Origin: UBA8904 sp035448625
GTDB taxonomy: Bacteria; Desulfobacterota; Syntrophia; Syntrophales; Smithellaceae
NCBI GenBank assembly: GCA_035448625.1
Contig: DAOTJI010000025.1
Location: 1 to 34,430 of the forward strand
Reading direction: 5' to 3'
DNA length: 34,430 bases
This document shows positions 7,364 through 16,216 of this stretch, in pieces. Below the pieces are notes generated by a model. It did not search any database and was not told the DNA's origin. It was given only the letters and a program-made list of their open reading frames with translations. Each line of letters starts with the position of its first letter. Position 1 is the stretch's first letter. Position numbers and translations under genes: made by a program.

Positions 7364-10192
7364 TCACGCTTCAGTGCCGGCGTATTCGGCCAGCGCCTCC
7401 AGCAGTTTCGCTTTTTTGATCGGCTTGGTCAGGTGTCCGTTGCATCCCGCGTCCAGGCTTTTCCCTTCGTCTTCTTTCAGAGCGTATGCCGTCAGGGCGA
7501 TGATGGGAACGGCTCTCCTTCCCCGCTCTTTTTCCCACTTACGGATTTCCCGTGTGGCCGTGTAGCCGTCCATCACGGGCATCTGCATATCCATGAAGAC
7601 AAGATCGTAGTTTGCGGCTTTAAAGGCTTCGACCGCGACAGCGCCGTTTTCCGCCATGTCCAGCCGGTGCTGCGTATTTTTCAGATAGGTCGAAATCAGC
7701 AAACGGTTGTCCTGGTTGTCTTCCACGAGAAGAATCTTCAAAGGCTTCTGCGTGGTGAAAGCCGCGGGTGCGCTCTCGGCCTGCGGCGGTGCCGTCTCCT
7801 TCTTTCCCAGCTCTCCGCAGATCGCTTCCTGCAAATCATTGCGTTTGACGGGCTTGTAAAGAAACCGGTCGACGCCGATTTTTTTCGCCGCCGCGATGTC
7901 CTCCTGCGGATAGCCGGAGGAGAGCATAATGATGGCCAGTGACGACCACTTCGGCTCTTTGCGGATTTCCACCGCCGTCATCAGGCCGTCCATCCCCGGC
8001 ATCTGATAATCGAGGATGACAAAATCATAGGGCATGCCGGTTTGCTGCGCTTCCCTCAAGGTCTCAAGGCCCGACGGCCCGCTGTCCGCGGAAGAGACAA
8101 CAATTCCCCACTGGGTCAGCATCTCCCGGAGAATCAGGCGGTTGTTGGCGTTGTCGTCGATCACCAGGGCGCGGCGCCCCGTCAGATCGACCAGCGCGCA
8201 GGCGTCTTCTCCAGGCGTCATCTCTGTCTGCATCGCAAAAGGCGCGGTAAAGGAAAAAACGCTCCCCTTCCCCTGTTCGCTTTCAACCGAAATCGTTCCG
8301 CCCATGAGCTCCACGATGGATTTGGAAATGGTGAGCCCCAGCCCCGTTCCCCCGTACTTGCGCGTGGTGGAAGAATCGGCCTGTGTGAACCGCTCGAAGA
8401 TGTGATGGACTTTGTCTGCGGGAATCCCAATGCCCGTGTCCTTTACGGAAAACGTCAGATCCACGGTGTTTTGTTCCTTGTGGATGGCGGATGGATTCGC
8501 CAATCGTACGTCCAGGAGGATTTCCCCGGCTTCGGTGAACTTGACGGCGTTGCCGATGAAGTTGATGAGCACCTGGCGCAGCCGCGTGGGATCGCCCATT
8601 AGTTTGGTCGGCACCCCCGGCGCGACCCGGCAGGAAAGCTCCAGCCCCTTTTTATGGGCACGGACGGACAGAATATCCCCGGTCTGCTCCACCAGTTTGC
8701 CAAGGTCGAACGGGATATGCTCCAAATGGATATGCCCGGCCTCCACCTTGGAAATGTCGAGAATATCGTTGATGATGTTCAAAAGGTTTTCCCCGGCCTC
8801 CCGGAAAATCTGCACAAATTTCTGCTGCTCTTTGTTCAGGGGCGTCTCCGTCAGGAGATCCGCCATGCCCAGGATGGCGTTCATCGGCGTGCGGATTTCG
8901 TGGCTCATGCTGGCCAGAAATTCGGACTTCGCGTTGCTGGCCGTTTCCGCCGCCTCCTTGGCCCGGGAAAGCGCGATTTCCATTTGCCGGCGTTCGGTGA
9001 TGTCGCGATAGACGGATTGAAAGCCGGTCACTTTCCCGTCCGCTTCGACGAGCGGGTTGACGGAGACTTCGGACAGCACGGAGCGGCCGTTCTTCGCAAT
9101 CCATTCCATTTCTAGATTTTTCACGGGATGGCCCGTTTTGTAGATTTCGGCGTAAACTCGTTTGGCCAGACGGGCGTTTTTTTCGTCCAGGAGCATGCCG
9201 AATTTTTTCCCGATCAGTTCGTCGTGGCGGTATCCCGTTTCATGCAGAAAGGCCTGATTGACGAACGTGATGCTTCCCTCCAGATCGATTTCGGAATAGG
9301 GGTCGGGCAGAGATTCCACCATGCTGCGGAAGCGCACTTCGCTGGCCTTGAGAGCCGTTTCCGCCTTATTGCGCTCGGTGATGTCCACAAAACATTCCAG
9401 CAGCTTTTCTTTGCCCTGAATTTTGACTTTCCTGACGGTTTTCAGAACCGGGCGGCGCCCGCCGTCCGCGCAGACCATCCATCGTTCGGCATTGTCGACG
9501 TCTTTGCCCAGGTCGCAGACGGGACAGGCGCCTTCCTCGGCCGGGCACATAAAAGCGTGGCAACGATGTCCGACGATTTGATCCACCGGGGCGCCGAACA
9601 TCACGGAAGCGGTTTGGTTGGCATGCTCAATGACGCGCGTCCCCGGATCCACGATGATGATGCCGATGGGCAGATCTTCCAGCAACTGACGCTGCAGCGC
9701 TTCACTTTCCAGTATGGCCTGCATGACCAGTTTGCGCTCGGTGATATCCATGAAGTTTCCCAGCGCGGCGCGCTTGCCGCGGTACATGATGGAAGTGACG
9801 GTCTCCAGAACCCACAGGATTTTTTTTTGCTTGCTGATGAACCGGTACTCGTAGGGTTCGCGGCGCGGCGCTTTTAAACATTGGATCGCTTCCTGCCGGA
9901 CCCTGTCCCGGTCGTCCGGATGAACATGATCCAGGGAAGGCGTGCCGATCAGTTCGCTTTCGGAGTATCCGGTCAGTTTCTGGTAGAGCGGACTGACATA
10001 GACAAATTTGCCCTGCTGGACAATATAGATTCCGTTGCCGGAGTTGGCGATCAGGGCATCGGCCAGATGCGACAGATCCGTCTTGCCGGAGGACTTCCGG
10101 GGCGTCTTTCCCGCCGCTTGAGATTTGCCTTTGGATGCGGTCGTCTTCCTGGACGGCTTTCGGGGATTCGCTTTTGCAGAGGTTGCTTTCAT
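7364..10192 (-). CDS. hybrid sensor histidine kinase, three PAS domains and two receiver domains
   Basis: A 942-residue soluble kinase with no membrane segment. Order: basic Lys/Ser/Thr-rich N-terminus (1-38), PAS1 (about 41-155), PAS2 (165-275), PAS3 (285-405), HisKA with phosphoacceptor His431 in SMSHEIRTPMN, HATPase with N-box around 536-552, G1 DTGIGIP (585-591) and G2 GGTGLGL (614-620), then receivers REC1 (about 674-795, phospho-Asp728) and REC2 (about 818-938, phospho-Asp868). PAS2 carries Cys211, Cys216, Cys223 and Cys226, which may bind a metal or sense redox. No HPt domain or output regulator is adjacent, so it is an orphan phosphorelay kinase whose partner lies elsewhere. AAGG lies about 8 nt before the start. 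Confidence 0.95.
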   Translation of the reverse strand: MKATSAKANPRKPSRKTTASKGKSQAAGKTPRKSSGKTDLSHLADALIANSGNGIYIVQQGKFVYVSPLYQKLTGYSESELIGTPSLDHVHPDDRDRVRQEAIQCLKAPRREPYEYRFISKQKKILWVLETVTSIMYRGKRAALGNFMDITERKLVMQAILESEALQRQLLEDLPIGIIIVDPGTRVIEHANQTASVMFGAPVDQIVGHRCHAFMCPAEEGACPVCDLGKDVDNAERWMVCADGGRRPVLKTVRKVKIQGKEKLLECFVDITERNKAETALKASEVRFRSMVESLPDPYSEIDLEGSITFVNQAFLHETGYRHDELIGKKFGMLLDEKNARLAKRVYAEIYKTGHPVKNLEMEWIAKNGRSVLSEVSVNPLVEADGKVTGFQSVYRDITERRQMEIALSRAKEAAETASNAKSEFLASMSHEIRTPMNAILGMADLLTETPLNKEQQKFVQIFREAGENLLNIINDILDISKVEAGHIHLEHIPFDLGKLVEQTGDILSVRAHKKGLELSCRVAPGVPTKLMGDPTRLRQVLINFIGNAVKFTEAGEILLDVRLANPSAIHKEQNTVDLTFSVKDTGIGIPADKVHHIFERFTQADSSTTRKYGGTGLGLTISKSIVELMGGTISVESEQGKGSVFSFTAPFAMQTEMTPGEDACALVDLTGRRALVIDDNANNRLILREMLTQWGIVVSSADSGPSGLETLREAQQTGMPYDFVILDYQMPGMDGLMTAVEIRKEPKWSSLAIIMLSSGYPQEDIAAAKKIGVDRFLYKPVKRNDLQEAICGELGKKETAPPQAESAPAAFTTQKPLKILLVEDNQDNRLLISTYLKNTQHRLDMAENGAVAVEAFKAANYDLVFMDMQMPVMDGYTATREIRKWEKERGRRAVPIIALTAYALKEDEGKSLDAGCNGHLTKPIKKAKLLEALAEYAGTEA

Positions 10193-10302
10193 GGTTCTCG
10201 CCTTGTGTCGAGGTTTTTCGAGTCCTGTGGAGTTGGCTTTCCTTAGGTGAGAAGCTACCTGAAAAAACGCCTCCTGTAAAGACCATAAGTTGAGCGCCGC
10301 GT

Positions 10303-11283
10303 TCAGCGAACCTTCAACACCAGCTTGCCGATATGAGCGGCCGATTCCATCAGGGCGTGGGCCTGGGCGGCTTCGGCCAGCTCAAAGACTGCGGAGATCA
10401 AAACCTTCAGCTTTCCCGCTTCAAAGAGGGGCCAGACGTTTTGGAGAAGAGCCCGGGCGATGGCGGCCTTTTCTTCCAGAGAGCGCGGACGGAGCATCGA
10501 GCCGGTGAAGGTCAGGTTTTTGGTCAGGATCGGCAGGCAGTCCAGCTCCACTTTCGCTCCCTGCAGGAAGGCGATTTGCACAAGCCTTCCGTTGCGGGCC
10601 AGCAGCCTCAGGTTTTTTTGAATGTAAGGGCCGCCCACGAAATCCAGGATGCAGTCGATGCCCCGCCTTCCAACCAGGTTTTCAATTTCCTTCGACCAGT
10701 CCTGCGTTTCATAATCCAGCACGACATCCGCTCCGAGTTTTTTTACGGCCTCCATTTGTTCGGCGCCGGTCACGGTTGTAAAGACGGAGGCGCCGAAGGC
10801 TTTGGCCAGTTGGATGGCGGTATAGCCGATGCCTCCGGCACCGCCATGCGCCAGAAAATTTTCTCCTGCCTGCAGGCGGCCGGCATCAAAGACGTTCGAC
10901 CAGACGGTGAAATAATTTTCGGGGAGCGACGCCGCGCAGGCAAGCGAAAGCCCCCGCGGAACGGGCAGGCAATGGAGAGCGGGCACTGTACAATACTCGG
11001 CATATCCGCCGCCGGGCGTGAGCGCGCAAACCCAATCTCCGAGAGTCCATTCCGTCACATCGTCCGCGACGGCCGCGATCCGGCCTGCGACCTCCAGGCC
11101 TAGGATGGGAGACGCGTCGGGTGGCGGGGGATATGCCCCCATGCGCTGGAAGACGTCCGGACGGTTGACGCCGGCATAGGCGACTTCAATCAGCACTTCT
11201 CCGGCCTTGATCTGCGGCGAAGGCCCTTCCTTCAGGATCATGCAGGAAGGGGGACCGCCTTTTCCGTGATCGATATACTTCAT
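10303..11283 (-). CDS. NAD(P)H:quinone oxidoreductase-like MDR protein (PIG3/zeta-crystallin type)
   Basis: A 326-residue medium-chain dehydrogenase/reductase without the structural-zinc cysteine cluster. The N-terminal GroES-like domain has YAGVNRPDVFQRMGAYPPPP, and the Rossmann nucleotide-binding loop is HGGAGGIGYTAIQLAKAFG (146-164). These features match the PIG3/quinone oxidoreductase branch, which reduces quinones or enones with NADPH. An upstream in-frame ATG at 11391 is possible, but MKYIDHGKGG at 11283 has GGAG five nt upstream and matches the normal family N-terminus. The gene is divergent from the liv operon, sharing a 332-bp gap, and lies 110 bp upstream of the kinase gene on the same strand. 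Confidence 0.9.
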   Translation of the reverse strand: MKYIDHGKGGPPSCMILKEGPSPQIKAGEVLIEVAYAGVNRPDVFQRMGAYPPPPDASPILGLEVAGRIAAVADDVTEWTLGDWVCALTPGGGYAEYCTVPALHCLPVPRGLSLACAASLPENYFTVWSNVFDAGRLQAGENFLAHGGAGGIGYTAIQLAKAFGASVFTTVTGAEQMEAVKKLGADVVLDYETQDWSKEIENLVGRRGIDCILDFVGGPYIQKNLRLLARNGRLVQIAFLQGAKVELDCLPILTKNLTFTGSMLRPRSLEEKAAIARALLQNVWPLFEAGKLKVLISAVFELAEAAQAHALMESAAHIGKLVLKVR

Positions 11284-11615
11284 GCTTTCTCCACAGCCTT
11301 TTAATTTTTTCAAGCGCTTTGCCGAACGGCACGGGCCTATGTTGATTCTGTGTCCGGCTGCCCGGTTGATTCCGCCCGAACCTCCGTTCAAATTTCCCGG
11401 CGATCATATCACAGCGAAACGAAAAATTCACGGCCATCATCCCGTATCGCTTTAATTTTCTTTGCTTCGCGGGCGCGTTCATGAAATTTTATTTTCGATG
11501 GCGATATTTTCTTGACAGGATTTTTTTGTTTCTATATGCTCTGCATCCAGTTTACGTCAATGGAAGCAGATGCATCTAACCCTCAAGCCGGCAGTAGTAG
11601 GGGCATAGTGATTCT
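11284..11615. other. divergent intergenic region, quinone oxidoreductase / liv operon
   Basis: A 332-bp gap. The right part is A+T-rich and holds the liv promoter at 11512-11540. Nothing else recognisable was seen; no minus-strand promoter stood out. Confidence 0.5.
11512..11540 (+). promoter_or_regulatory. sigma70-type promoter of the liv operon
   Basis: TTGACA (11512-11517), 17-bp T-rich spacer, TATGCT (11535-11540), about 75 bp before livM. The -35 context CTTGACAGGA is identical to that of the promoter at 18939. Confidence 0.65.
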
Positions 11616-12671
11616 ATGGACATGAAGCGGGAGTATTATGAGGATATCCAGTTATTTGAGAGTAATGTTGTTTTAGTCTGGTCTGTTGCGTTTCTGATCT
11701 TTATTTTCACCTTGCCCTTATACGTTCCCCAGTATCATTTTTACCTGCTGAACCTTATGCTCGTCCATATCATTCTGGCCGTCGGGCTGAATATTCTGGT
11801 CGGCTACACGGGGCAGATATCGCTGGGCCATGCCGGCTTCTTTGCCATCGGAGCGTACGGCACAACCCTGCTGATGCTGAAATTGAACATGCCTTTCCTG
11901 CTGGCCTTGCCGCTCGCCGGATTCATCGCCGCCTTTTTTGGCTTTATTCTCGGATTGCCGGCGCTGCGTTTGGAAGGACCTTACTTATCGATTGCCACGC
12001 TGGGGTTCGGGCTGACGATCATGCAGATCATCGGCCACTGGAATTTCTTCGGCGGACGTCTGGGCCTTCAAGTGCCGCCTCTCGATATCGGCTTCGGTTA
12101 TATCCTGAAAACCGACATCAACAAGTATTATCTGATTCTCATCATTACGGTTCTGATGGTGATCGGCGCGCGCAATCTCATGAAAACCCGCGTCGGACGC
12201 GCTTTCGTAGCCATTCGGGACAGTGATATCGCCGCGGAAGTGATCGGGGTCAACCTGACGGTTTACAAAACCCTGTCTTTCGCCGTCAGTGCTTTCTACG
12301 CGGGGATTGCCGGCGGCCTTTTCGGTTTTGTCCTCGGCTATTTCAACCCCGAACCGTTCAACCTGATTCTCTCCATTATTTTTCTCGTCATGGTCGTGGT
12401 CGGCGGCCTGGGCTCCATCCTGGGCGCCATTCTTGGCGCCGGCCTGATTACGGTGCTCCAATTCAGTCTGTTGAAAAACATTAAAGAAGTGCCGTATGTC
12501 GGCGACTTTCTGGTCAACATTTCGACCCGCTGGTTCACGGTGTTGGGATTGGAAAACTTCGGCAGCATTGTCCTGGGCTTGATCATGATCGGAATTGTCA
12601 TCTTCGAACCTTTGGGAATGTACGGCGTCTGGTTACGGATGAAGAAATACTGGCGGACGTGGCCGTTTTAA
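11616..12671 (+). CDS. livM: branched-chain amino acid-type ABC transporter permease LivM
   Basis: A 351-residue inner-membrane permease of the HAAT family. It has many hydrophobic segments and the LivM signature GYTGQISLGHAGFFAIGAYG (about residues 64-83). The EAA-like cytoplasmic loop lies around residues 195-216 (GRAFVAIRDSDIAAEVIGVN). It is the first gene of the operon, downstream of the promoter at 11512. The ribosome binding site is weak, and a second in-frame ATG at 11622 is an alternative start. It forms the translocation pore together with LivH. The operon ends in an acyl-CoA ligase, so the cargo may be a carboxylic acid rather than leucine-type amino acids (inference). Confidence 0.93.
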   Translation: MDMKREYYEDIQLFESNVVLVWSVAFLIFIFTLPLYVPQYHFYLLNLMLVHIILAVGLNILVGYTGQISLGHAGFFAIGAYGTTLLMLKLNMPFLLALPLAGFIAAFFGFILGLPALRLEGPYLSIATLGFGLTIMQIIGHWNFFGGRLGLQVPPLDIGFGYILKTDINKYYLILIITVLMVIGARNLMKTRVGRAFVAIRDSDIAAEVIGVNLTVYKTLSFAVSAFYAGIAGGLFGFVLGYFNPEPFNLILSIIFLVMVVVGGLGSILGAILGAGLITVLQFSLLKNIKEVPYVGDFLVNISTRWFTVLGLENFGSIVLGLIMIGIVIFEPLGMYGVWLRMKKYWRTWPF

Positions 12672-12699
12672 TCGTTATTTAAATCATAGGGGAGGGTGC

Positions 12700-13572
12700 A
12701 TGTTTGGTCAACTGATCATGGAGGGGCTTGCCATTGGCGCCTGCTATGCTATTTTCGGAATTGCCGTCGTCATCATTTACAAAACATCCGAAGTGGTCAA
12801 TTTTGCGCAGGGTGAAATGGCCATGCTCTCCACGTTTGTGGCGTTTCATATCCTGACCGCTTATCAATGGCCTTTCTGGCTGGCCTTCATCGGAACGATG
12901 GTTTTTGCCGTTCTGCTGGGCGTATTCATCGAGTTTTTCTTCCTCCGGCCGGCCAAGGACCCGAGTCTTCTGGGGCTCATCGTCATCACCCTCGGCGCGG
13001 AAATGCTCCTCATGGGCGTCGCCGGCTGGAAATGGGGCGCGGAGCAGAAAGAGTTTTCTCTTCCCTTCTCTTTTTCAAAAACGCATGAATTGGCGGGCGG
13101 CATCATCATCAATGACTGGACCATCGCCGTCTTTATCACGGCGGTCTGCCTCATGTTTTTTCTGTATCTTTTCTTCAAGTTCACCAAGCTGGGGGTGGCC
13201 ATGCGGGCCACGCAGCAGAACCAGCACGCCGCCCGCATCATGGGGATCCGCGTGGAGCGGGTGTTTTCCTTTGCCTGGGGCGCAAGCTCCATGATCGGCG
13301 CCCTGGCGGCGATGTTCTTTGCCGCGCGCTCGACGGTGGATCCCGCGTTCATGATGGAGCCGTTTCTCCGCGCCTTTGCGGCGGCGGTTCTGGGCGGTCT
13401 GATGAGCATTCCCGGCGTCGTGATCGGCGGCGCCATTCTCGGGTTGCTGGAAAACGGATTCGGCTATTTCTGGCCGGAGTGGAAGCCCATTGTCGCCTTT
13501 CTGGTCATTGTGGTCGTCCTGTGCGTCCGGCCCAGCGGCCTTTTTGCAAAACATTACGTGAAGAAAGTGTAA
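12700..13572 (+). CDS. livH: branched-chain amino acid-type ABC transporter permease LivH
   Basis: A 290-residue polytopic membrane protein, typical LivH length. It has the LivH signature VVNFAQGEMAML (about residues 33-44) and the conserved loop MRATQQNQHAARIMGIRVERV (around 168-188). It starts 28 bp after livM with GGGGAGGG a few nt upstream of ATG. It partners LivM in the membrane, driven by the LivG/LivF ATPases encoded downstream. Confidence 0.93.
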   Translation: MFGQLIMEGLAIGACYAIFGIAVVIIYKTSEVVNFAQGEMAMLSTFVAFHILTAYQWPFWLAFIGTMVFAVLLGVFIEFFFLRPAKDPSLLGLIVITLGAEMLLMGVAGWKWGAEQKEFSLPFSFSKTHELAGGIIINDWTIAVFITAVCLMFFLYLFFKFTKLGVAMRATQQNQHAARIMGIRVERVFSFAWGASSMIGALAAMFFAARSTVDPAFMMEPFLRAFAAAVLGGLMSIPGVVIGGAILGLLENGFGYFWPEWKPIVAFLVIVVVLCVRPSGLFAKHYVKKV

Positions 13573-13586
13573 CCGGGCGGTTGCGG

Positions 13587-14057
13587 ATGACAAAGGGATT
13601 GAAATACCGTTTTCAATGGATGCTGGGAATGGCGGCGGCAATCCTGCTTAGCGTTTCCGGTTTCGCCTCGCCGGGAATTTGCGGGGAGCCGCAGGCGGCC
13701 TCTGCGGAAGAGCCCGCCGTTCTGGCGGCGGCTCAAAAGTATTTCGACGCGGAAGTGGCCAGGGATCTGCCCGCCGTGTACGGCTGTCTGGCGCCGTCCT
13801 CCGTTTATAGCGCCACCCACGACTATGAAGCTTTTCTAGCCGAAGCGAACGCCTCGCCGGTAAGGATTCTGGCCTATAAAGTTGTCCGGATCGACCACAT
13901 CAGAAATAACGAAGACTTCAAAAGTTTTCCCAAAGTGGAGAAATTTGCCTACGTGGAAGTCGAAATGGTTGTTCATTACACGGACAAGAATGAAAAAGCG
14001 GATGTCAATTTCGGTTTAACGTTCATGAAGGAAAAAGGGAAGTGGTATAAAGGCTGA
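13587..14057 (+). CDS. small exported protein, possibly NTF2-like, within the liv operon
   Basis: A 156-residue protein with a hydrophobic N-terminal export signal (WMLGMAAAILLSVSGFAS) and probable cleavage around residues 27-33. The mature part, about 120 residues, has the pattern of an NTF2/SnoaL-like cone: an early helix AAQKYFDAEVARDLPAVYGCLAPSS and later strands KFAYVEVEMVVHYT and WYKG. I do not recognise a specific family. It lies 14 bp after livH and 36 bp before livJ, so it is an integral operon member and may be an accessory to substrate capture in the periplasm. The start is uncertain because there is no strong ribosome binding site. Confidence 0.75.
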   Translation: MTKGLKYRFQWMLGMAAAILLSVSGFASPGICGEPQAASAEEPAVLAAAQKYFDAEVARDLPAVYGCLAPSSVYSATHDYEAFLAEANASPVRILAYKVVRIDHIRNNEDFKSFPKVEKFAYVEVEMVVHYTDKNEKADVNFGLTFMKEKGKWYKG

Positions 14058-14093
14058 TCGTTGGTCAAAGAAAAGAATGAGGAGGGTAAGGTT

Positions 14094-15287
14094 ATGAAGA
14101 AGCGAACATTATGGATTGTTTTATTCGTTGTCGTCATGTCGTTTTTCGTATGCTCCACGCCGGTCTTCGCGGTGCCCGGTTTTGATGACAAGGAAATCCG
14201 GATTGCCGCATGGGGACCGCAGACGGGCCCTGCCGCGGCATGGGGAAGTGTGGCTCGGGGTCCTTCCGTGCTGGCCAGTCTGATCAACGATGAAGGGGGC
14301 ATTCACGGACGAAAAATCAAGCACTTCGTCCGGGATGACATGTACAATCCCGCGCAAACCAAAGTCGTCGTAAAAGAACTGGTGGAGAAGGAGGGCATTT
14401 TTGCTTTTGTCTGCGGAACCGGATCCGCCGGCGGCCTGGCCGTGAAGGATTACCTGGCGGAACACAAAGTCATCTGGGTGGGGCCGGCAACCTCCATCAA
14501 GGAATACGTTTTCCCCGTGCAGCCCTATCTTTTCAGTATTTATCCGCTTTACGAAGATGAAAGCAGCATTCTGACCAAATACGTCGTGGAAAAAATGAAA
14601 ATCAAGGAAATCGGCGTCATCTATCAGAATGACCCCTACGGTAAAAACGGTCTGGACGGCGTTCGTCAGCGGCTGTCCAAATTGAATATGAAGCCGGTCG
14701 CGGAGATCCCGGTGGAATCGACGGAAAAAGACCTTTCGTCCCACATTTTAAAACTGAAGAACGCCGGAGCGAAGGCCGTCGTGATGTGGGTCAATCCGAC
14801 CACCGGCGTTATCCTCGTGAAAACCGCGGCCACCATCGGCTACAAACCCCAGTGGCTCTCTTCGAATACGCTGTCCGACTTCGCGCTGATGAATAAAATT
14901 TCCGGCGGGCTGTGGGAAGGCGTGATCACGGGCGCGTTCATGCTTCCGCCGGATTCCAACGATCCGCGGATTGTCCGGTATCGCAACGCCATGAAGAAAT
15001 ATACGCCGGAAGAACGGCCCGGTCTCTTCTACTTCGCGGGCATCCTCTTTACGGAACCCCTCATCGACGCTTTGAAAAGAGTCGGAAAGAATTTGAGCAC
15101 GGAAGCCGCCCTCAAAGCGTTGAATTCAACCAAAAACTTCCAGGGGATCGGCCCGAAAGTCAACTGGACGGCCAAGCAGCACCAGGGCACCGATTCCATC
15201 CAGATCTGGCAGTGCGGACCGGGCGGCAGCACGATCGTTTTGCAGGATTGGACCGCCAATGAGCTGGCGACCTGGAAAAAGAAGTAA
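14094..15287 (+). CDS. livJ: periplasmic substrate-binding protein of the Liv-type ABC transporter
   Basis: A 397-residue type I periplasmic binding protein (Peripla_BP_6/LivJ class). The signal peptide MKKRTLWIVLFVVVMSFFVC...VFA precedes a mature protein opening GFDDKEIRIAAWGPQTGPAA, the usual first strand and ligand loop. The start at 14094 has GAGGAGGG upstream and gives a proper signal peptide; an in-frame ATG at 14061 would spoil it. It captures ligand in the periplasm for LivHM. Members of this class bind amino acids, amides, aromatic acids or short carboxylates, so leucine specificity is not implied. A large hairpin follows the gene. Confidence 0.92.
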   Translation: MKKRTLWIVLFVVVMSFFVCSTPVFAVPGFDDKEIRIAAWGPQTGPAAAWGSVARGPSVLASLINDEGGIHGRKIKHFVRDDMYNPAQTKVVVKELVEKEGIFAFVCGTGSAGGLAVKDYLAEHKVIWVGPATSIKEYVFPVQPYLFSIYPLYEDESSILTKYVVEKMKIKEIGVIYQNDPYGKNGLDGVRQRLSKLNMKPVAEIPVESTEKDLSSHILKLKNAGAKAVVMWVNPTTGVILVKTAATIGYKPQWLSSNTLSDFALMNKISGGLWEGVITGAFMLPPDSNDPRIVRYRNAMKKYTPEERPGLFYFAGILFTEPLIDALKRVGKNLSTEAALKALNSTKNFQGIGPKVNWTAKQHQGTDSIQIWQCGPGGSTIVLQDWTANELATWKKK

Positions 15288-15334
15288 GGCGGATTCCGGA
15301 GGGATCGGCTTCCGGAAATAATGTTCATCCCTTC

Positions 15335-15379
15335 ACCGCTTGCGGGCTGATGGCCTGCCGGGGCAGGCCCGCAAGCGGT
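15335..15379 (+). other. large intercistronic hairpin between livJ and livG
   Basis: A perfect 13-bp stem, ACCGCTTGCGGGC (15335-15347) with GCCCGCAAGCGGT (15367-15379). It encloses a second possible hairpin, GGCCTGCC/GGCAGGCC (15352-15369), that competes for the right arm. No T-run follows. It probably protects the livJ mRNA 3' end or lowers livG expression, as known for binding-protein genes in other ABC operons (inference). Confidence 0.6.
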
Positions 15380-15430
15380 CGGGATTTTCAGGTGGCATAA
15401 CTTTTCCTAAAAAAGGAACCGAAAGAGACC

Positions 15431-16216
15431 ATGGACCATTTCAGGGTTGAAAATCTGAGCATCAGTTTTGGCGGTTTGAAAGCCGTCAACAATGTAAGTT
15501 TTGACGTGGAGCCGAACACCATCTTTTCCATCATCGGTCCGAACGGTTCGGGAAAAACCACCATCTTTAACCTGATCTCCGGCATCTATCATCCCGATGA
15601 AGGCCGCATCATCCTGGAAGGGGAAGATATCGTCGGAAAGACGCCCGACCGCATCGCCAAGAAAGGAATCGCCCGCACCTTCCAGAACATCGAGCTGTTT
15701 GCCAAAGCCACCGTGATGGATAATCTGATGCTCGGCCGTCACATCCACATGAAAACGGGAATATTCACCGGCGCCACCATGTGGGGACGGAGATCCTTCG
15801 CGGCGAAGGAAGAGATCAAACATCGCGAGATTGTCGAACATATCATCGATTTTCTGGATCTGCAGTCGCTTCGCGATCAATTTGTCGGCAGCCTTCCCTA
15901 CGGCAAACGGAAATTGGTCGAACTGGGCCGCGCCCTGGCCCTGCAGCCGAAGATTCTCCTTCTGGATGAGCCGTCCGCCGGAATGAATACGGAAGAAAAA
16001 GAAGATCTGAATATCTGGATCAAGGACATTCGCGAGGATTATAAGGTCACGATCCTGCTCATCGAACACGACATGAACATGATCATGGGGATTTCCGACC
16101 GCATCTTTGCCATCAACCACGGTGAAAAGATCACGGAGGGCCTTCCCGCCGAAGTTCAGAATCATCCGGAAGTCATTAAGGCGTACCTCGGGGAGGAGGA
16201 TATATTCCATGCTTAA
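15431..16216 (+). CDS. livG: ABC transporter ATP-binding protein LivG
   Basis: A 261-residue ABC ATPase. Walker A is GPNGSGKTT (36-44), the Q-loop is around RTFQNIELF, the signature helix reads LPYGKRKLVELGRAL (a LivG-type variant of LSGGQ), and Walker B plus catalytic Glu are ILLLDEPSAGMN. The LivG-specific C-terminal stretch includes the switch His in LLIEHDMNMIM. It lies 143 bp after livJ, separated by a strong hairpin, and overlaps livF by 8 bp. It powers LivHM as a LivG/LivF heterodimer. Confidence 0.94.
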   Translation: MDHFRVENLSISFGGLKAVNNVSFDVEPNTIFSIIGPNGSGKTTIFNLISGIYHPDEGRIILEGEDIVGKTPDRIAKKGIARTFQNIELFAKATVMDNLMLGRHIHMKTGIFTGATMWGRRSFAAKEEIKHREIVEHIIDFLDLQSLRDQFVGSLPYGKRKLVELGRALALQPKILLLDEPSAGMNTEEKEDLNIWIKDIREDYKVTILLIEHDMNMIMGISDRIFAINHGEKITEGLPAEVQNHPEVIKAYLGEEDIFHA

